Positions 9,179 to 18,210 of a stretch of DNA of 64,000 nt are shown piece after piece. Both the position numbers and the translations under genes were made by a program. Source of the stretch: Gemmataceae bacterium (GTDB taxonomy: Bacteria > Planctomycetota > Planctomycetia > Gemmatales > Gemmataceae); NCBI GenBank assembly GCA_019694755.1, contig JAIBBI010000006.1, positions 28,461-92,460 of the forward strand, given 5' to 3'. The first letter of the stretch is position 1. Every line of letters starts with the position of its first letter. Under the pieces are notes generated by a model. The model worked only from the letters and a program-made list of their open reading frames with translations. It made no database searches and was not told where the DNA came from.

Positions 9179-11380
9179 ATGAATCAAACCGTCCCGCAAC
9201 AACGCACGTTTCTCGGCCACCCGCTTGGGCTCTACGTGCTGTTCTTTACCGAGATGTGGGAGCGGTTCAGCTATTACGGCATGCGGGCGTTGCTACTGCT
9301 TTACATGACCAAGTATTTCAAATGGGCCCAGTCTGACGCCTCGGCCGTTTACAAGTGGTATACCAGCCTCGTTTACCTCACCCCCATCGTCGGCGGATTC
9401 CTCGCCGACCGATATCTCGGAAACCGCCTCGCCGTCATCATCGGCGCGACTCTGATGGCCATCGGGCACTTCCTCATGGCGTTCGAGGAATACCCGATCT
9501 TTTTCGCCGCACTCGTGTTTTTGATCATCGGCAACGGGTTCTTCAAGCCGAACATGAGCACGCAGGTTGGAAGACTCTACCCGAAAAACGACCCCCGCCG
9601 GGACGGTGCGTACACGATCTTTTACATGGGTATCAACATCGGCGCGTTTCTGTCGCCGATTATCTGCGGCTGGCTCCAGGAGAACACGGTCGGTGAATAC
9701 CACTCGGGGTTCACGGCCGCGGGCATTGGCATGGTGCTGGGTCTGTGCGTTTATCTTTTTGGGCAGCGCTACGTCCATGAAATCGATCGCATTGCTCCGC
9801 CCGCACCGGAACGTGCCGGCAAGGCATCCACTGCCATTTCCGAGGGCCAGGCGGCGACGACACCATCCAACTTCCGGTTGTTGAACGACGTCGCCCCCGC
9901 ATTGTTCACCGTCATTGCCGCGGGATTCGTGGTCGGGGCGGCCTGGAAGTACCTTCAGATCATGGACAAGCTGGCCGGGAAATCACTGACGGAAGCCCTG
10001 GTCATTTTCAGCAACGTGGTCATGCCGTGGGTGATCACGGCCTGCGTATTCGGGCTCGTAGCTTGGGTCGTGTCGCGGACCGAAATGGGAGTCCGCGACC
10101 GCGTACTGTCCATCGTCATGCTCGGTCTATTCGTCGTCTTCTTCTGGGCGGCATTCGAGCAGGCCGGCAACGTGTTGAATCTGTGGGCCGAAGACAGCAC
10201 GAATCGTTACCTCACGACGGCCGCGCCGACCGAGTCTGTTTACCCGCCCACGCGAGTGCTTTTGCAGGAAGGCGATGCGGCCCGATTCGCCAGCGTCACG
10301 GACCGGTTCAAGAACATGTTTCGCATGAAGCCGAGGCCGGCCGATGCCGCCCCGGTCAATTGGGTGGAAGAGAATCTCAATCCAGTGCCCACGGCGCACT
10401 ATCAGTCGATCAATGCCGTGCTCATCGTGCTGATCGCGCCGATCATGGCCTGGATCTGGACCCGGGTACGAATCTCGATTCCATTAAAGATGTTCTTCGG
10501 CATCGTGTTTATGGCTCTTTCGGTCGTGGTTATGATCGAAGCGGCCAGACGGGAGAATGCGCCGACTCAAACGGCGATGGCTTTTGGATCCCCCCCCGCA
10601 GGTATCGCGGTCGTCAATGGGAAAGTCTGTGAGGTAGTGCGAGACCGCGAGACGTTTGTACCGGACTCCAAGGATGCGCATCCGGTCGATGCGGGCCGGC
10701 TTTCCTACGACGCGACGGCCGGGCAGTTGAAGATGACGGGCGTTCTCGCGCGTACGGAATTCGAAAGGATCGTGCGGGCCACGGCGCCGATCGATTACCG
10801 GAAGAAGCTGAAAGTGGCCCGCGGCCAGCTTGAAGCCCAGAAGGCTGCCGGTCAGGCACCGAACGCGGAAGTCATTCTGGATGAAGTACCCCCAGGATTC
10901 GATCTGAAATACTCGGGATTTCCGGCCTCGGCGGTGAGCTTTGACCCGGCGACGAAGCGATTGACAATTCGCACGGAAGTCGCCGACAAAGATGAAAAAT
11001 CGCTGCTTGTCGCGGCCGGTGAGCCGGCGTTCCGGGATGCGGTTGGAAAGCTCTTCGTTGAGTCGGCGCGGTTTAAGGTCAGCTCGTGGTGGCTGATGGC
11101 CGCTTACCTCTTTGCGACCATCGGCGAACTCTGCTTGAGCCCCGTCGGTTTGTCAATGGTCTCCAAGCTCGCGCCGGCAGCCATGGCGACTATGCTCATG
11201 GGAATGTGGCATCTAACCAGCTTCTTTGGCAACTTTGCAGCGGGCGCAACGGGCGAACTCTACGGTGATGTCGCCCCCGTGCCGTATTTCTCCGCGTTAG
11301 CGGCGGCCTTGGGAATCGCCGCGGCCGTGTTGCTGCTGATGGTCAGAAAAACCAACTCGATGATGCACGGGGTGGAATAG
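9179..11380 (+). CDS. POT/PTR family proton-dependent peptide transporter with large insertions
   Basis: A 733-residue inner-membrane symporter for di- and tripeptides (POT/PTR2 family, MFS fold). The E-x-x-E-R proton-coupling motif is in FFTEMWERFSYYGM, and the family signatures FLADRYLGNR, GNGFFKPN and TIFYMGINIGAFLSP are present, as is C-terminal GELCLSPVGLSMVSKLAP. It is much longer than usual (about 450-500) because of an insertion at about 339-402 and another at about 460-632, both hydrophilic and lying between membrane segments. The ATG at 9179 is chosen because the sequence before it (from 9059) overlaps the queG upstream region and has no family match. The stop TAG overlaps the start of the next transporter by one base. 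Confidence 0.93.
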   Translation: MNQTVPQQRTFLGHPLGLYVLFFTEMWERFSYYGMRALLLLYMTKYFKWAQSDASAVYKWYTSLVYLTPIVGGFLADRYLGNRLAVIIGATLMAIGHFLMAFEEYPIFFAALVFLIIGNGFFKPNMSTQVGRLYPKNDPRRDGAYTIFYMGINIGAFLSPIICGWLQENTVGEYHSGFTAAGIGMVLGLCVYLFGQRYVHEIDRIAPPAPERAGKASTAISEGQAATTPSNFRLLNDVAPALFTVIAAGFVVGAAWKYLQIMDKLAGKSLTEALVIFSNVVMPWVITACVFGLVAWVVSRTEMGVRDRVLSIVMLGLFVVFFWAAFEQAGNVLNLWAEDSTNRYLTTAAPTESVYPPTRVLLQEGDAARFASVTDRFKNMFRMKPRPADAAPVNWVEENLNPVPTAHYQSINAVLIVLIAPIMAWIWTRVRISIPLKMFFGIVFMALSVVVMIEAARRENAPTQTAMAFGSPPAGIAVVNGKVCEVVRDRETFVPDSKDAHPVDAGRLSYDATAGQLKMTGVLARTEFERIVRATAPIDYRKKLKVARGQLEAQKAAGQAPNAEVILDEVPPGFDLKYSGFPASAVSFDPATKRLTIRTEVADKDEKSLLVAAGEPAFRDAVGKLFVESARFKVSSWWLMAAYLFATIGELCLSPVGLSMVSKLAPAAMATMLMGMWHLTSFFGNFAAGATGELYGDVAPVPYFSALAAALGIAAAVLLLMVRKTNSMMHGVE

Positions 11381-12768
11381 TGCGATCAAGACACCCGTTG
11401 GGTCTTTACGTTCTGTTCTTCACGGAAATGTGGGAGCGATTCGGCTTCTATTGCATGGAGGCTGTCTTCGTTTACTACATGAAGGTGAGCCAGTACGAAT
11501 TTCTGCGTGAGAATTCAAGCCGGATCTACGGCATGTACCTGGCGGGTGTCTATTTCACGCCATTTTTCGGCGGACTGCTTTCGGAATGGCGGCTCGGCTA
11601 CTTCCTATCCATCATCCTCGGCGGCCTGCTCATGGCCGGCGGGTATGGGTTGCTCGCGCTGGAACCCGCGGTGTGTTTTGCCGTCGGGCTTGCTCTGATC
11701 ATTCTCGGAAACGGACTTTTCAAGCCGAACATTTCTTCGCTCGTCGGTAAACTCTATCCGCCCGGCGACTCCCGGGTCGATTCCGCTTTCACCATCTTTT
11801 ACATGGGTATCAACATCGGCGCGTTGTTTTCGCCCATTGTGGCTGGCGTCGTCGGTAACCTCATGGCACAACGTTACGCAGCCACCACGGACGTCGCCGA
11901 TTACAGCAGGTGGGGATACCTCACGGTGTTTCTCATCGCAGCCATCGGAATGGTCATCGGGGAGGTTATCTTTCTCTTCGGCAAACGCTGGGTGCGGGTC
12001 GCACAGACTTCGCCCGCGACAGCTCAGACCATTTCTGGTGAAGTTGATCCGGTTGTACAACGCCGACGGAACTTCGCGCTGATCATCTTCTTTGGCATCA
12101 ACGTGCTGTTCTGGATGGCTTTCAAACAGCGAGCCAACTCCATGGCGCTCTGGATCAAGGACCGCACGGTCCTCGATTCCCCCGAATGGCTGACGAGCGG
12201 GCTCGGTATGGTGGGATTGGACAAGTTGATGCTCAAGGACGGCCAGATTGCCAAGGAGTTGTTTCAAGCGCTCAATCCGCTGTTTGTGATCCTCCTCAGC
12301 CCGGCATTCGTCTGGCTCTGGGCCGCATTGAAGGCTGTCCGGATCAACGTGCCGACGCCGGCCAAACTCGTGTTGGGGTTTGCTTTGCTCGCCGGCTCGT
12401 TTCTGCTCATGTGGCAGGTTGCTGACGCATTGCCCTCCGGGGCACGAGCGCCGGCTAGCGTCATCGTCTGGTTTTACCTCTTGCTGACCGCCAGCGAGCT
12501 TTGTCTGAGTCCGATGGGATTGTCGCTGGTCAGTAAGCTTGCGCCGGCACGAACCCGGGCAATCTGGATGGGCCTGTTCTTCATTTCGACTTCGGTCGGC
12601 GGGCTGCTTTCCGGCGAGATCTACCAGTACTTCAAGTCGATGGAGTTCGGAGTGTTTTTCAGGTCGATCATGATGACTTCGCTCGGAGCCATGTTCCTGA
12701 TGTGTCTGGCCTACCCGTTGATCTCCCGAGCGCTCCGGACCGATTCCTCGGGCACCGGCCGAGTGTAA
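11380..12768 (+). CDS. POT/PTR family proton-dependent peptide transporter
   Basis: A 462-residue POT transporter of ordinary length, paralogous to the gene just upstream. It shares HPLGLYVLFFTEMWERFGFY, GNGLFKPNIS, TIFYMGINIGALFSP and SELCLSPMGLSLVSKLAP with it, but lacks the two hydrophilic insertions. It starts with GTG sharing the final G of the upstream TAG, so translation is probably coupled. The DUF4432 gene follows after 9 nt, which makes a likely three-gene operon. Confidence 0.93.
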   Translation: MRSRHPLGLYVLFFTEMWERFGFYCMEAVFVYYMKVSQYEFLRENSSRIYGMYLAGVYFTPFFGGLLSEWRLGYFLSIILGGLLMAGGYGLLALEPAVCFAVGLALIILGNGLFKPNISSLVGKLYPPGDSRVDSAFTIFYMGINIGALFSPIVAGVVGNLMAQRYAATTDVADYSRWGYLTVFLIAAIGMVIGEVIFLFGKRWVRVAQTSPATAQTISGEVDPVVQRRRNFALIIFFGINVLFWMAFKQRANSMALWIKDRTVLDSPEWLTSGLGMVGLDKLMLKDGQIAKELFQALNPLFVILLSPAFVWLWAALKAVRINVPTPAKLVLGFALLAGSFLLMWQVADALPSGARAPASVIVWFYLLLTASELCLSPMGLSLVSKLAPARTRAIWMGLFFISTSVGGLLSGEIYQYFKSMEFGVFFRSIMMTSLGAMFLMCLAYPLISRALRTDSSGTGRV

Positions 12769-12777
12769 TGGAGCAGC

Positions 12778-13875
12778 ATGAGCGACTTCGAAACCGAACT
12801 GGGGGCTGGTGAGTGGGACGCTCGCGGTAACTCCTGGTCTATTTCCAAGCGAACTCTTCATGGTGGCCTTCGCGACGGCGTCGAGACGGTCGAAGTATCG
12901 ACCGGCGGGCTGAAATTCACGGTACTTCCGACCCGCGGCATGGGGCTTTGGCGTGGCAGTTATCGCGGGAAGCCGCTCGGCTGGAATGCTCCCGTGATGG
13001 GACCGGTAAATCCCAAATTCGTCAATCTCACGGAGCGTGGCGGGCTTGGATGGCTGACCGGGTTCGACGAGTGGCTGTGCCGGTGCGGGCTGGCTTGGAA
13101 CGGCCCGCCTGGTGACGATGCCGGCTTTCCGCTGACTCTTCACGGCCGAATCGCCAACAGCCCCGCCCATCGAGTCGTTGTATCAAAATCGGGAGATGTG
13201 ATTTCGGTCAGAGGAAGTGTCGAGGAGGGCGGCCTGTTCTACCCGCGGCTCCGGCTGGAGGCGAAGTACTCCATCGATCTCGATTCATCCATGATTATCG
13301 TCGAAGACCGGGTCTCGAATCCGGGCAATCAGCCCGTCGAAATGCAATTGCTCTACCATGTGAATTTTGGAGCGCCGCTGCTGGGGAAAGGAAGTCGCGT
13401 GCACGCGCCGTTCCGCGAGCTGTGGCCGCTGACAGCGCACGCGGCAACTGGGCTGCACGATTACCGCAGGTATCCCGGTCCAACGCCCGGCGCAATCGAA
13501 CAGGTATATTGCGGCTATGCCGCGGCCGACTACCAGCGAAAGACTCTGGCCGTGCTGCACGATGCTGATCGAGGTCTGGGCATGGCTATGCGGTGGGATA
13601 CTCGGGAATTGCCGTGCCTGAACATCTGGAAAAACCCGGCCGGTATGGACGATGGCTATGTCACCGGCATCGAGCCAGCCACCGGTTTTCCCCTCTTCAA
13701 GGCCAAAGAACGTGCCGCGGGTCGAGTCGTGTTGCTCGATCCGGATAAGACGTGGTCCGCCAACTGGTCCATGGAGTTCTCGGACGATTCGCAGATCGTA
13801 GATGATTGGGCAGCCGAGGTCGCCGAAATTCAGAAGTCTTGTCCTGAGTTGATCCACCATAAGCCGCTGAACTAG
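12778..13875 (+). CDS. DUF4432 / aldose-1-epimerase-like protein
   Basis: A 365-residue protein with the galactose mutarotase-like beta-sandwich seen in DUF4432. The N-terminal VEVSTGGLKFTVLPTRGMGL is the family hallmark, LLYHVNFGAPLL matches the mutarotase H-x-Y-(F/W)-N-L type strand, and TGIEPATGFP is near the active site. It probably acts on a sugar or sugar acid, but no substrate can be given. It follows the second POT transporter by 9 nt. Its last 4 bases overlap the convergent lipoprotein gene. Confidence 0.85.
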   Translation: MSDFETELGAGEWDARGNSWSISKRTLHGGLRDGVETVEVSTGGLKFTVLPTRGMGLWRGSYRGKPLGWNAPVMGPVNPKFVNLTERGGLGWLTGFDEWLCRCGLAWNGPPGDDAGFPLTLHGRIANSPAHRVVVSKSGDVISVRGSVEEGGLFYPRLRLEAKYSIDLDSSMIIVEDRVSNPGNQPVEMQLLYHVNFGAPLLGKGSRVHAPFRELWPLTAHAATGLHDYRRYPGPTPGAIEQVYCGYAAADYQRKTLAVLHDADRGLGMAMRWDTRELPCLNIWKNPAGMDDGYVTGIEPATGFPLFKAKERAAGRVVLLDPDKTWSANWSMEFSDDSQIVDDWAAEVAEIQKSCPELIHHKPLN

Positions 13876-15341
13876 CGGGCCGGGCTCTGGATTCGCGTCG
13901 CCTCGTCCTGCTGCACTGGGTCGGAAAGGGAAGGGCACTGAGCGGTCGCGCGGATGCGGGCGTCCCCGGGCGCGGTTCCCACCGCTTCAATTCGGAACTC
14001 CAGAACTTGTCCCGGCATCAGGCTGGTTGAGTTAAATCTGATGCTTCGGTCCTCAATCTTCGGGACTGTCGCTCCGTAGCCATGAAGCGGCTTCATGTTC
14101 TCGGGCAAATCCAAACGGAAGAGGACGCCCGTCAGCGGCATCGATCCGGTGTTTCTCAGAGTTGCCGTGTAGATCACCGGCGTGCCAACATCGACAGATG
14201 GGTCGGACGAGTGGATTTCGAGTTTGAGCCGCGGGACACCGACAGCTTCGAACGTCGCATCCGCACGCGACTCCGCGACCCGGTCGGCCGCGAAGGTTGC
14301 GAGAAGCGCCGACTTCGGGATCGCTCCCACCGGATGGCCGGACAGTGTCAGTGTGCGCGTGGCACCGGGTGCAAGCGAATCAAGCTTCCACGACGCAATG
14401 CCACCGGAGACGGTCCCGCCCTCGTCGATGCGGTCCACTTTCAGATTGGACGGAAGTGGCAGCCGAGCCACGACTCGCGTTGCGGGCGCGTTGCCCTTGT
14501 TTGTGATCTTGACCGTCCAAGATCCCGTCTCGCCGACTAACAGCTTCTGCGGTCCGGACATTTCGCCCTGGATGCGTGCTCCGCGGGCATCGATGTAGAC
14601 ATCCTGTGATACAGTCTCTGCTCCGTCGGCCGAAACCCGCGCCAGCGACCTCAACCGGCCGGCCGACTTTACGAGTGCCGACACGTTGAGGGTTTTCACT
14701 TCCCCGGGCCCGATCGTGCCCAGCGACAACTCAACTTCCCTCCCGGCCGATGGATGGTCGAGGCCGGGATCGAGTTCCGCGTGCAGTTTCACCTGATGGG
14801 CCGGGAGTTGGCCAGCGTTGACAACGCGGGCTTCGTAACTCACCTTGTCGCCGACCGTCGAAGTACTGGGTCCGGTAATCCTCAATTCCAATCGGACGAC
14901 GCCGACTGCGACCGTCCGTGGTTCACATGCTACTTCGTTGATGCGTGCGTCTAGCGGAATTGGGGCAACTCGGGAAAGTCGGTAGGTTGCCAGAACAGTT
15001 CCCTCGCCGGGGCCAACTTCCCAGAGCAGGTTTTGGCCCGCGAGACGGGCCGGGGGATCCGTCCGCATGAGTTGCACGGTGCTCGGAATTGTCTGCTGCA
15101 GAGTTGCCGGGTCGCTGGACTTCCACCGAATCCTGACTGTCAGATCCTGGCCCGGCGTGATAACGGCGGGGGCATCCAGCTCGGCTGTCGCAGTCGGGGT
15201 CGTCGCAGCCGGATCCACTTTGCGCGCTGGCGCTGATGGTGCCTGCCAGTCCGGCGGTGGCGGTTGATTCGACTCGCGCTTCGATACCGTCCCGCAGCCG
15301 AGAGCGGCAACGAAAAACACGACTGAAAGGTACTCACGCAC
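13872..15341 (-). CDS. Lipoprotein with DUF11-type (conserved repeat) domains
   Basis: A 489-residue predicted lipoprotein. From the GTG at 15341 it reads VREYLSVVFFVAALGCG, a short hydrophobic signal with a lipobox A-L-G-C (Cys16). The open frame begins at 15530, but the extra 63 residues have no signal-like character. A Pro-rich linker is followed by at least three DUF11-like beta domains, each with the motif V-G-x-x-(V/G)-x-(Y/W)-x-(A/V)-x-(V/L)-x-N-x-G, at roughly residues 160-260, 265-370 and 370-480. Such repeats occur in planctomycete cell-envelope proteins. It is divergent from the 102-aa gene at 15496. Confidence 0.8.
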   Translation of the reverse strand: MREYLSVVFFVAALGCGTVSKRESNQPPPPDWQAPSAPARKVDPAATTPTATAELDAPAVITPGQDLTVRIRWKSSDPATLQQTIPSTVQLMRTDPPARLAGQNLLWEVGPGEGTVLATYRLSRVAPIPLDARINEVACEPRTVAVGVVRLELRITGPSTSTVGDKVSYEARVVNAGQLPAHQVKLHAELDPGLDHPSAGREVELSLGTIGPGEVKTLNVSALVKSAGRLRSLARVSADGAETVSQDVYIDARGARIQGEMSGPQKLLVGETGSWTVKITNKGNAPATRVVARLPLPSNLKVDRIDEGGTVSGGIASWKLDSLAPGATRTLTLSGHPVGAIPKSALLATFAADRVAESRADATFEAVGVPRLKLEIHSSDPSVDVGTPVIYTATLRNTGSMPLTGVLFRLDLPENMKPLHGYGATVPKIEDRSIRFNSTSLMPGQVLEFRIEAVGTAPGDARIRATAQCPSLSDPVQQDEATRIQSPAR

Positions 15342-15495
15342 GCAGCAGACAATACCGCACAATCTGGCCGGCACAAGTCGAGCCTGACACGCACTGGCGA
15401 TTCGAATCGTCGCCTGTAAAATCATGGTGGGCAACGAGTTCGAGCGTGAATCGCCGGTGCCGTGCCCCGCAACGCCCAAAACTTGGAGGAATCCG

Positions 15496-15804
15496 GTGAG
15501 TCTCCCCGCGCTGACGCCGACTTCGGCCACTCAGAAGGTCGATCGTGCCCTCCTCGATTTCGTGAAGGCTCTGAAGTGCGGCGACGAGATTCGGATTACA
15601 CAACGTGTCCGCGTCGGGTCGCGCCAATGGACGACGACTGTGACCGGAAAATTCCGGGACCTGAATTTCCTCGCCACAGGACTGGCAACTCAGCGCATCC
15701 CGGAAGACGACATCGTCATCCCGATGGTCCACTTCACGAAGCCGAATGGAGAACTCTCCAGCGTCGCTCTCGACGAATACAGCAAGGTCGAACGGGCGTC
15801 CTGA
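15496..15804 (+). CDS. Small conserved hypothetical protein
   Basis: A 102-residue soluble protein of unknown function. I chose GTG at 15496 because GGAGGA lies at 15485-15490; the frame upstream to 15424 lacks a ribosome binding site. The protein is a mixed alpha/beta domain: a helical start (TQKVDRALLDFVKALKCG), then strands EIRITQRVRVGSRQWTTTV and IVIPMVHFTK. It ends 3 nt before the convergent RNase HII-like gene. No family is recognised. Confidence 0.7.
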   Translation: MSLPALTPTSATQKVDRALLDFVKALKCGDEIRITQRVRVGSRQWTTTVTGKFRDLNFLATGLATQRIPEDDIVIPMVHFTKPNGELSSVALDEYSKVERAS

Positions 15805-15807
15805 AGT

Positions 15808-16716
15808 CTATTTGGTTCTCCATACGTCAGTGACCGCAATTTCAAGGCGTTCCATCATCGGGCGAATAGCCGCGAAATACCTTTTAGCGTCAACCGGGTA
15901 GCCGGCTGTCGGCGCAAGCCCTGGGATGTGCTTCTGCCAGAATTCATTGAATCTGGCCATGAGCTTTTCGCGAAGGTACTTCGCGGCCATTGATGCGATT
16001 GCCACGCCCATGTGATTCGAGTCGGCCCGCGGCGCGAATACGATGCGGACCTCCCGTCCTCGGTCCGACAGTGTGTATTCGCTGCGCGCTGCCGACTCGC
16101 AGACCGTCGTCGGCCATGAGTCCGGAAATGCCTCGGTGAGCAGCGGGGAGTAGTAATGACGCCCACCCTGCTTGTCGACCATGATGTCGAGCGGACCGAC
16201 GGGAACGGACTCGGCCAATTGACGGAGCAGACGTTGCACGCCGGCGGAAGTGGCTGCCGCTTTCGTGCCGAACCGGTCAATGGCATGGTTGAAGTGCCTT
16301 GCAGAGGTGATCACAATGCCGCCCCACCGGACCTTTATACCTGCCCGACTCAGGACCTTGCCCACACGATTGCGGTCGTTTATCCACTCGGTCTGAAGAA
16401 GTTCGGGCGCGAGGATTGACATGTCGGGCAGCCATTTTTCATGTCGCAAATCTTGTGTCGTCGCTAACGGTGGAAATCCCCCCAGCAATGCATAAATACC
16501 GCGCTCGAGTGCGGTCAGGTTTTTGCCGGAATAGACTAACTTCGAATCATCCACGGCAATGCGTCCGTCTTCGGGCTCACCGGCCCGTCGGACAACATCG
16601 GCAAGTTGTTTCCAGGGGCAACTATCGTCCGGAAGGCGCAGTGCGACGGCGGCCTGAACCATGGGTCCGAGATTCGGCCCGTAGCCAGCTTCGTCGATGC
16701 CTGCAACCCACTTCAT
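15808..16716 (-). CDS. RNase HII-like protein
   Basis: A 302-residue protein with an RNase H-fold HII-type core. AGIDEAGYGPNLGP (D8, E9) corresponds to the RNase HII D-E-A-G-R-G-P motif with Tyr replacing Arg; VDDSK (D56/D57) corresponds to the D-S-K motif; VDKQGG (third Asp) and ADSNHMGVAIASMAAKYLRE correspond to the last metal-binding Asp and the A-S-I-x-A-K-x-x-R helix. At about 300 residues it is longer than typical RNase HII (about 200-220), with extra sequence between the motifs. It may cleave RNA-DNA hybrids or have a changed substrate. The ATG at 16716 is used; the open frame also has a TTG at 16731. It is divergent from the HIT gene, 38 bp away. Confidence 0.75.
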   Translation of the reverse strand: MKWVAGIDEAGYGPNLGPMVQAAVALRLPDDSCPWKQLADVVRRAGEPEDGRIAVDDSKLVYSGKNLTALERGIYALLGGFPPLATTQDLRHEKWLPDMSILAPELLQTEWINDRNRVGKVLSRAGIKVRWGGIVITSARHFNHAIDRFGTKAAATSAGVQRLLRQLAESVPVGPLDIMVDKQGGRHYYSPLLTEAFPDSWPTTVCESAARSEYTLSDRGREVRIVFAPRADSNHMGVAIASMAAKYLREKLMARFNEFWQKHIPGLAPTAGYPVDAKRYFAAIRPMMERLEIAVTDVWRTK

Positions 16717-16754
16717 GGCGTAAGAATACAATCTGCAAACCGGGAGAAGAGACC

Positions 16755-17099
16755 ATGATGGCCGTGAATATCTTCCAGAAGATCATCGATCGCGAGATCA
16801 AGGCCGACATCGTTCACGAAGATTCCGAGTGCCTAGCCTTCCGGGACGTGAATCCGCAGGCCCCGGTACACATTCTGATCATCCCGCGACGAGTGATCCG
16901 CACGCACGCGGATATCGGCCCGGCCGATCGCGAATTGCTTGGTCACATGCACCTGGTGGCCGCAGACATGGCCCGAAAACTCGGTTTGGTCGAGGGCTAC
17001 CGTCTCGTTATCAACTGCGGGCACGCGGCCGGGCAGACCGTGCCCCACTTGCACATGCACCTGCTGGGCGGGCGCGATCTTAGTTGGCCGCCCGGTTGA
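16755..17099 (+). CDS. HIT family (histidine triad) nucleotide-binding protein
   Basis: A 114-residue HINT-like protein that hydrolyses nucleotide phosphoramidates or related substrates. The histidine triad is HLHMHLLGG (H98, H100, H102), preceded by FQKIIDREIKADIVHED and APVHILIIPR, all typical of the family. Start ATG at 16755 (or 16758) follows GGGAGAAGAG. The 3' end overlaps the convergent sulfatase-like gene by 20 bp. Confidence 0.93.
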   Translation: MMAVNIFQKIIDREIKADIVHEDSECLAFRDVNPQAPVHILIIPRRVIRTHADIGPADRELLGHMHLVAADMARKLGLVEGYRLVINCGHAAGQTVPHLHMHLLGGRDLSWPPG

Positions 17100-18171
17100 G
17101 AATTGCGGCCATGATTGCCACATCGTCTTCTCGCTGTGTGGCCACGTCGCTTGCCTGCCACGGGTCGTCGGGAAGCAGATAAAGGCGATCCCCTTCCTTT
17201 GAGCGGACCAGAAGCCGGTCGCTCGTGATAACTGCTGTCTCGTTCGATCCCCGTATCTCGAGGTGCTCGTGAGAGTCCTGAAACAGGGTGCCAGTGCAAT
17301 TGTCTGTGGATGATTGGAAATAGCGGGCGATAAGTTGGTCGATGTCCGCCGAACTCGTCAGAGTCGAGACGCGTTTTCCCGCGGCTTCGCGATGGGGAAG
17401 GCGAATCAAGCACGGCATATGGATGGCCGCATCTACGATTCGACCCGCCGGCCCGACGGACCCGTCCTCGCCGAGCGGCAGCCCGGCGGTTCCCGTCACA
17501 ATTATCAGCGACTCTTTTCCGAATCCGCGAGTCCGGCAGCCGGCGAGTAGTCGTGTCAGTGACCGGTCGAGGTTGGATACCGCAGCCGCAAATGTGGACT
17601 GGACGCGTTCGTATGTCCCGTGGTCATCCACTTCGTCATCCGAGGGGAGAGGACCCCACCAAGGTTGCAGTGGCTCCGGGTCGTCGGAGTTCGGGCTGAG
17701 GTAGTAACTGAGCCACCGGGCCGGAGGGGCCCACGGTGGAAGCAGCGTCGATGAGTCCACCACAATCAAGGCCGGGGCGGTCGGTGGTAGGTGAGAAATC
17801 GTCTCGTAAAGCGCGCGCCGATGTGGGAGCAGCGAACCGGACGGATGGTCGGCCCGGGCGACGGTGTCCGCATAGACCCATCCTGTTCGCCCGGAGGGTC
17901 GGTCTCCCACGTAGATGGTGGCAACGCCCGACCCGGCCAGCGTCTCAATCACGTCGGGGTCGGCCGGAAAGTACGGCGGTGATTGATCGGCAATCGGGGA
18001 GTCCAGCCGGTAATGTCGATCGAGGACGACACCCCGGGCGGCCAGGCGGTCCATGGCCGGCGTTCGGACCCATTCGTTCCCGTAGGGACCGATGAAGTGG
18101 GACGCCAGGCCGTGAATCTGCACAAGGACGGCCCGCCGGGGGCCAGTTGCTGACGGACCAACGGAATTCAT
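17080..18171 (-). CDS. Degenerate sulfatase/alkaline phosphatase-superfamily protein
   Basis: A 363-residue protein whose start reads like a formylglycine sulfatase: residues 36-60 (VRTPAMDRLAARGVVLDRHY) match the T-P-x-x-D-x-L-A-x-x-G-x-x-F-x-x-x-Y segment. The catalytic C-x-P-S-R is missing, replaced by DSPIADQSPP; the first Asp pair is replaced by VQIHG; and the D-H-G segment is replaced by VTGTAGLPLG. It is therefore probably not a sulfatase, and may bind a ligand or have a structural role. There is no obvious signal peptide. The 3' end overlaps the HIT gene, and the gene is divergent from the permease gene 39 bp away. Confidence 0.65.
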   Translation of the reverse strand: MNSVGPSATGPRRAVLVQIHGLASHFIGPYGNEWVRTPAMDRLAARGVVLDRHYRLDSPIADQSPPYFPADPDVIETLAGSGVATIYVGDRPSGRTGWVYADTVARADHPSGSLLPHRRALYETISHLPPTAPALIVVDSSTLLPPWAPPARWLSYYLSPNSDDPEPLQPWWGPLPSDDEVDDHGTYERVQSTFAAAVSNLDRSLTRLLAGCRTRGFGKESLIIVTGTAGLPLGEDGSVGPAGRIVDAAIHMPCLIRLPHREAAGKRVSTLTSSADIDQLIARYFQSSTDNCTGTLFQDSHEHLEIRGSNETAVITSDRLLVRSKEGDRLYLLPDDPWQASDVATQREDDVAIMAAILNRAAN

Positions 18172-18210
18172 ATTCTAACTTTCTTCGCCTCAACTGAAGC
18201 TTGTCGTGGA

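Noticed and set aside
11605..13170. A 521-aa open frame on the minus strand
   Set aside because: Antisense to the second POT transporter and the DUF4432 gene, rich in Arg, Pro and Gln, no domain.
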